A DNA stretch of 7,058 nucleotides from the NCBI GenBank assembly GCA_025361665.1, contig JANYKF010000191.1, forward strand, positions 1-7,058, in the 5' to 3' direction. Under the pieces are notes generated by a model, which was not told the DNA's origin, ran no database searches, and worked only from the letters and a program-made list of their open reading frames with translations. Positions within the stretch are counted from its first letter, which is position 1, and every line of letters begins with the position of its first letter. The translations under genes were made by a program, and so were the position numbers. The stretch is from Clostridiaceae bacterium (GTDB taxonomy: Bacteria > Bacillota > Clostridia > DSM-8532). Below are positions 5,795-7,058 of the stretch, one piece after another.

Positions 5795-6624
5795 CCACCT
5801 TTCCCGCTGCGGTCGGTTCCCCTCACGATGGCATCCGACATGCGGCATACCCGTACATTTTCCCGCACATCATGCACCCGGACGACATCGGCTCCTTTGG
5901 CAATCCCGAGCGCCGTTGTGGCCAGCGTTCCCTCAAGGCGTTCTCCGACGGGGAGGTTCAGCGTCAGTCCGATCACCGATTTGCGGGAGGTTCCCAGCAG
6001 GATCGGGAATCCGAGTGCCCGGATCTCGTCCAGATGCCGAAGCAGAAAAAGATTCTGTTCCAGTGTCTTGCCAAATCCGATTCCGGGATCCAGCAGGATG
6101 TTTTCCGGTTTCACCCCTGCCGCCACGGCAATCCGGACCGATTCGCACAGGTCGGCGCAAACTTCGGCCAGAAGATCGCGATATGCCGGTTCAACCCGGT
6201 TGTGCATCAGGCAGCAGGCCACGCCTGTTTCCGCCGCGACGGCCGCCATGCCGGGATCCCTGCGAAAACCCCAGACATCGTTGATGAGCGCGGCGCCAGC
6301 CTGGATGGCCGCCTTGGCGACAACGGCCTTCGAAGTGTCGATCGACAACGGAACCTGCGGAAAGATGCCCTTTAAGGCTTTGAGCACAGGGATGACGCGC
6401 GCGAGTTCCGTTTCTGCCGATACGCTTTCGTGCGACGGGCGCGTGGACTCCCCGCCGATATCGAGAATATCGGCACCCTCTTCCACCATCCACAGGGCGT
6501 GGGCTACTGCCGTGGGAAAATCCGCATTCGTTCCCCCATCGGAAAAGGAATCCGGCGTCATGTTGAGAATGCCCATCACATAGGTGCGGGTTCCCCACAC
6601 AAACGTTTTTTCACCAATCTTCAT
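5791..6624 (-). CDS. folP: dihydropteroate synthase
   Basis: Condenses hydroxymethyl-dihydropterin pyrophosphate with p-aminobenzoate to dihydropteroate; it is the sulfonamide target. The 277-residue length is normal and the TIM-barrel landmarks are in order. These are GILNMTPDSFSDGG (18-31), DIGGESTRP (55-63), SIDTSKA (94-100), INDVWG (114-119), LLDPGIGFGKT (177-187), LGTSRKS (210-216) and VRVHDV (248-253). The pterin and phosphate-binding residues expected in these motifs (N21, D96, N115, D179, K215, R249, H251) are all present. The ATG at 6624 is preceded by AAGGCAGG at a suitable distance. The next gene, folBK, supplies its substrate and overlaps its stop by 4 nt, so the two are translationally coupled. 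Confidence 0.97.
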   Translation of the reverse strand: MKIGEKTFVWGTRTYVMGILNMTPDSFSDGGTNADFPTAVAHALWMVEEGADILDIGGESTRPSHESVSAETELARVIPVLKALKGIFPQVPLSIDTSKAVVAKAAIQAGAALINDVWGFRRDPGMAAVAAETGVACCLMHNRVEPAYRDLLAEVCADLCESVRIAVAAGVKPENILLDPGIGFGKTLEQNLFLLRHLDEIRALGFPILLGTSRKSVIGLTLNLPVGERLEGTLATTALGIAKGADVVRVHDVRENVRVCRMSDAIVRGTDRSGKGG

Positions 6625-6739
6625 CGCACTGCCTGCCTTCGTTTTGCATCCGGCTTTTCACATTCCGATCATGGTATCAGCCAAAGCAGGGAGCCCGGTT
6701 CCAGCACCAGCCTGAAACCATCCGTCCCATTTGCCCGTA
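6625..6739 (-). other. intergenic gap between HD gene and folP
   Basis: In these 115 nt I see no clear promoter, riboswitch or terminator. An imperfect inverted repeat GGTTTC...GGAACC with an 11-base loop is present near the HD stop, without a T-run. The best promoter-like string (TTGGCT with a poor -10) is too weak to call. A Trp/Cys-rich 17-codon frame starts with ATGGGACGGATGG but has no supporting signal. Confidence 0.35.
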
Positions 6740-7058
6740 CTAAACAACGATCTCCGCATTCTTCTTGTCCGAATCCCAATCGCAGCGTTCCCGCATTTTG
6801 CAGTCGTAGCATCCGCGTGAACGCTTGTCAGCGAGATACAGCACGGCATCAAAGGTGCCGTCGGGCTGTCCCTTCGTCCTGTGCAGGAGGATGGCTCCCG
6901 TTATGGCGGCCTTTTCCCCGGGAAGGAATCCGGCATGATCCAGCAGCTCCTCGGCCATTTCCGCGCTGGACAAATGATGAGGCGTCCCTCTTTCCAGCTG
7001 GACCCATTTCCCGATGTCATGCAGCAGGGCTGCCGCGTACACCACTTCCTTGTCGATG
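6740..7058 (-). CDS. HD-domain phosphohydrolase with C-terminal cysteine cluster, 5' end missing
   Basis: The 3' part of a gene that continues beyond the right edge; about 105 residues are visible and the true start is not. They begin IDKEVVYAAALLHDIGKWVQ, carrying the HD pair of the HD phosphohydrolase superfamily, which uses metals to hydrolyse phosphate esters or nucleotides. Further candidate metal ligands follow: TPHHLSSAE (possible active-site His), an AILLHR segment and LYLADKRSR (Asp). The tail GCYDCKMRERCDW has a C-x2-C-x5-C cluster that could bind zinc or an Fe-S cluster. It lies 115 nt upstream of folP in the same direction. I recall HD proteins of this type near folate genes in clostridia. 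A pterin-related phosphatase role is therefore possible, but nothing in the sequence fixes the substrate. The first metal-binding His of the family would lie outside the window. Confidence 0.85.
   Translation of the reverse strand, partial: IDKEVVYAAALLHDIGKWVQLERGTPHHLSSAEMAEELLDHAGFLPGEKAAITGAILLHRTKGQPDGTFDAVLYLADKRSRGCYDCKMRERCDWDSDKKNAEIVV

Noticed and set aside
4118..6583. Long plus-strand open frames (for example 4118-5185 and 5270-6583)
   Set aside because: They are mirror frames of sua5, folBK and folP. They cross gene boundaries on the other strand and have no recognisable domain or SD.
6658..6852. 64-codon minus-strand frame overlapping the HD gene end and the gap before folP
   Set aside because: It is an alternate frame of the HD gene's conserved end, with no SD and no family resemblance.
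1..7058. A novel defence, mobile or biosynthetic system
   Set aside because: All confident genes are standard folate, tRNA modification, nucleotide, pentose phosphate, phosphatase or envelope genes. No transposase, integrase, CRISPR or toxin-antitoxin signal was found.

Overview
The window reads almost entirely on the minus strand and holds nine confidently identified genes, plus the start of a possible tenth. All are core-metabolism or cell-envelope genes. Gene content, gene order and Shine-Dalgarno (SD) style point to a moderately GC-rich member of the Bacillota, most likely a clostridial lineage. The run sua5, ywlE-type phosphatase, rpiB, upp, comEB, tagO/wecA resembles the Bacillus ywlC-ywlE-ywlF...upp region, but has no ywlG or glyA between rpiB and upp. 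As far as I recall, clostridia often place comEB and a TagO/WecA-type gene after upp, ahead of the ATP synthase operon. The assignment is inferred from these features only.

In transcription order (high to low coordinates), the first block is folate synthesis. It contains the 3' end of an HD-domain phosphohydrolase with a cysteine-rich tail (7058-6740), folP (6624-5791), and a fused folB-folK gene (5794-4919) whose start overlaps the folP stop. After an 84-nt gap comes sua5/ywlC (4834-3665, first step of t6A tRNA modification). It overlaps by 4 nt a YwlE-type low-molecular-weight phosphatase (3668-3201) whose active-site loop carries the threonine typical of protein-arginine phosphatases.

A near-consensus sigma-A promoter (TTGACA, 17 bp, TAGAAT) lies between the phosphatase and rpiB. 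It probably starts a second transcription unit: rpiB (3126-2686, TTG start), upp (2672-2043), comEB (2004-1528), tagO/wecA-like (1519-236), and perhaps a membrane-protein gene that runs off the left edge. These genes serve pentose-phosphate interconversion, uracil salvage, dUMP supply and the first lipid-linked step of wall or envelope polysaccharide synthesis.

I see no mobile element, CRISPR array, RNA gene or new defence-like system. The most notable signals are subtler. Short direct duplications recur at gene tails, a linker and a junction (21 bp in tagO, 18 bp and 15 bp in sua5, 28 bp at the upp/comEB junction). The sua5 tail repeat also carries SD-like sequence into the start of the next gene. 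A usually conserved aspartate in the TagO/WecA protein is replaced by serine. An HD phosphohydrolase sits next to folate genes and may relate to the poorly defined dihydroneopterin triphosphate dephosphorylation step.
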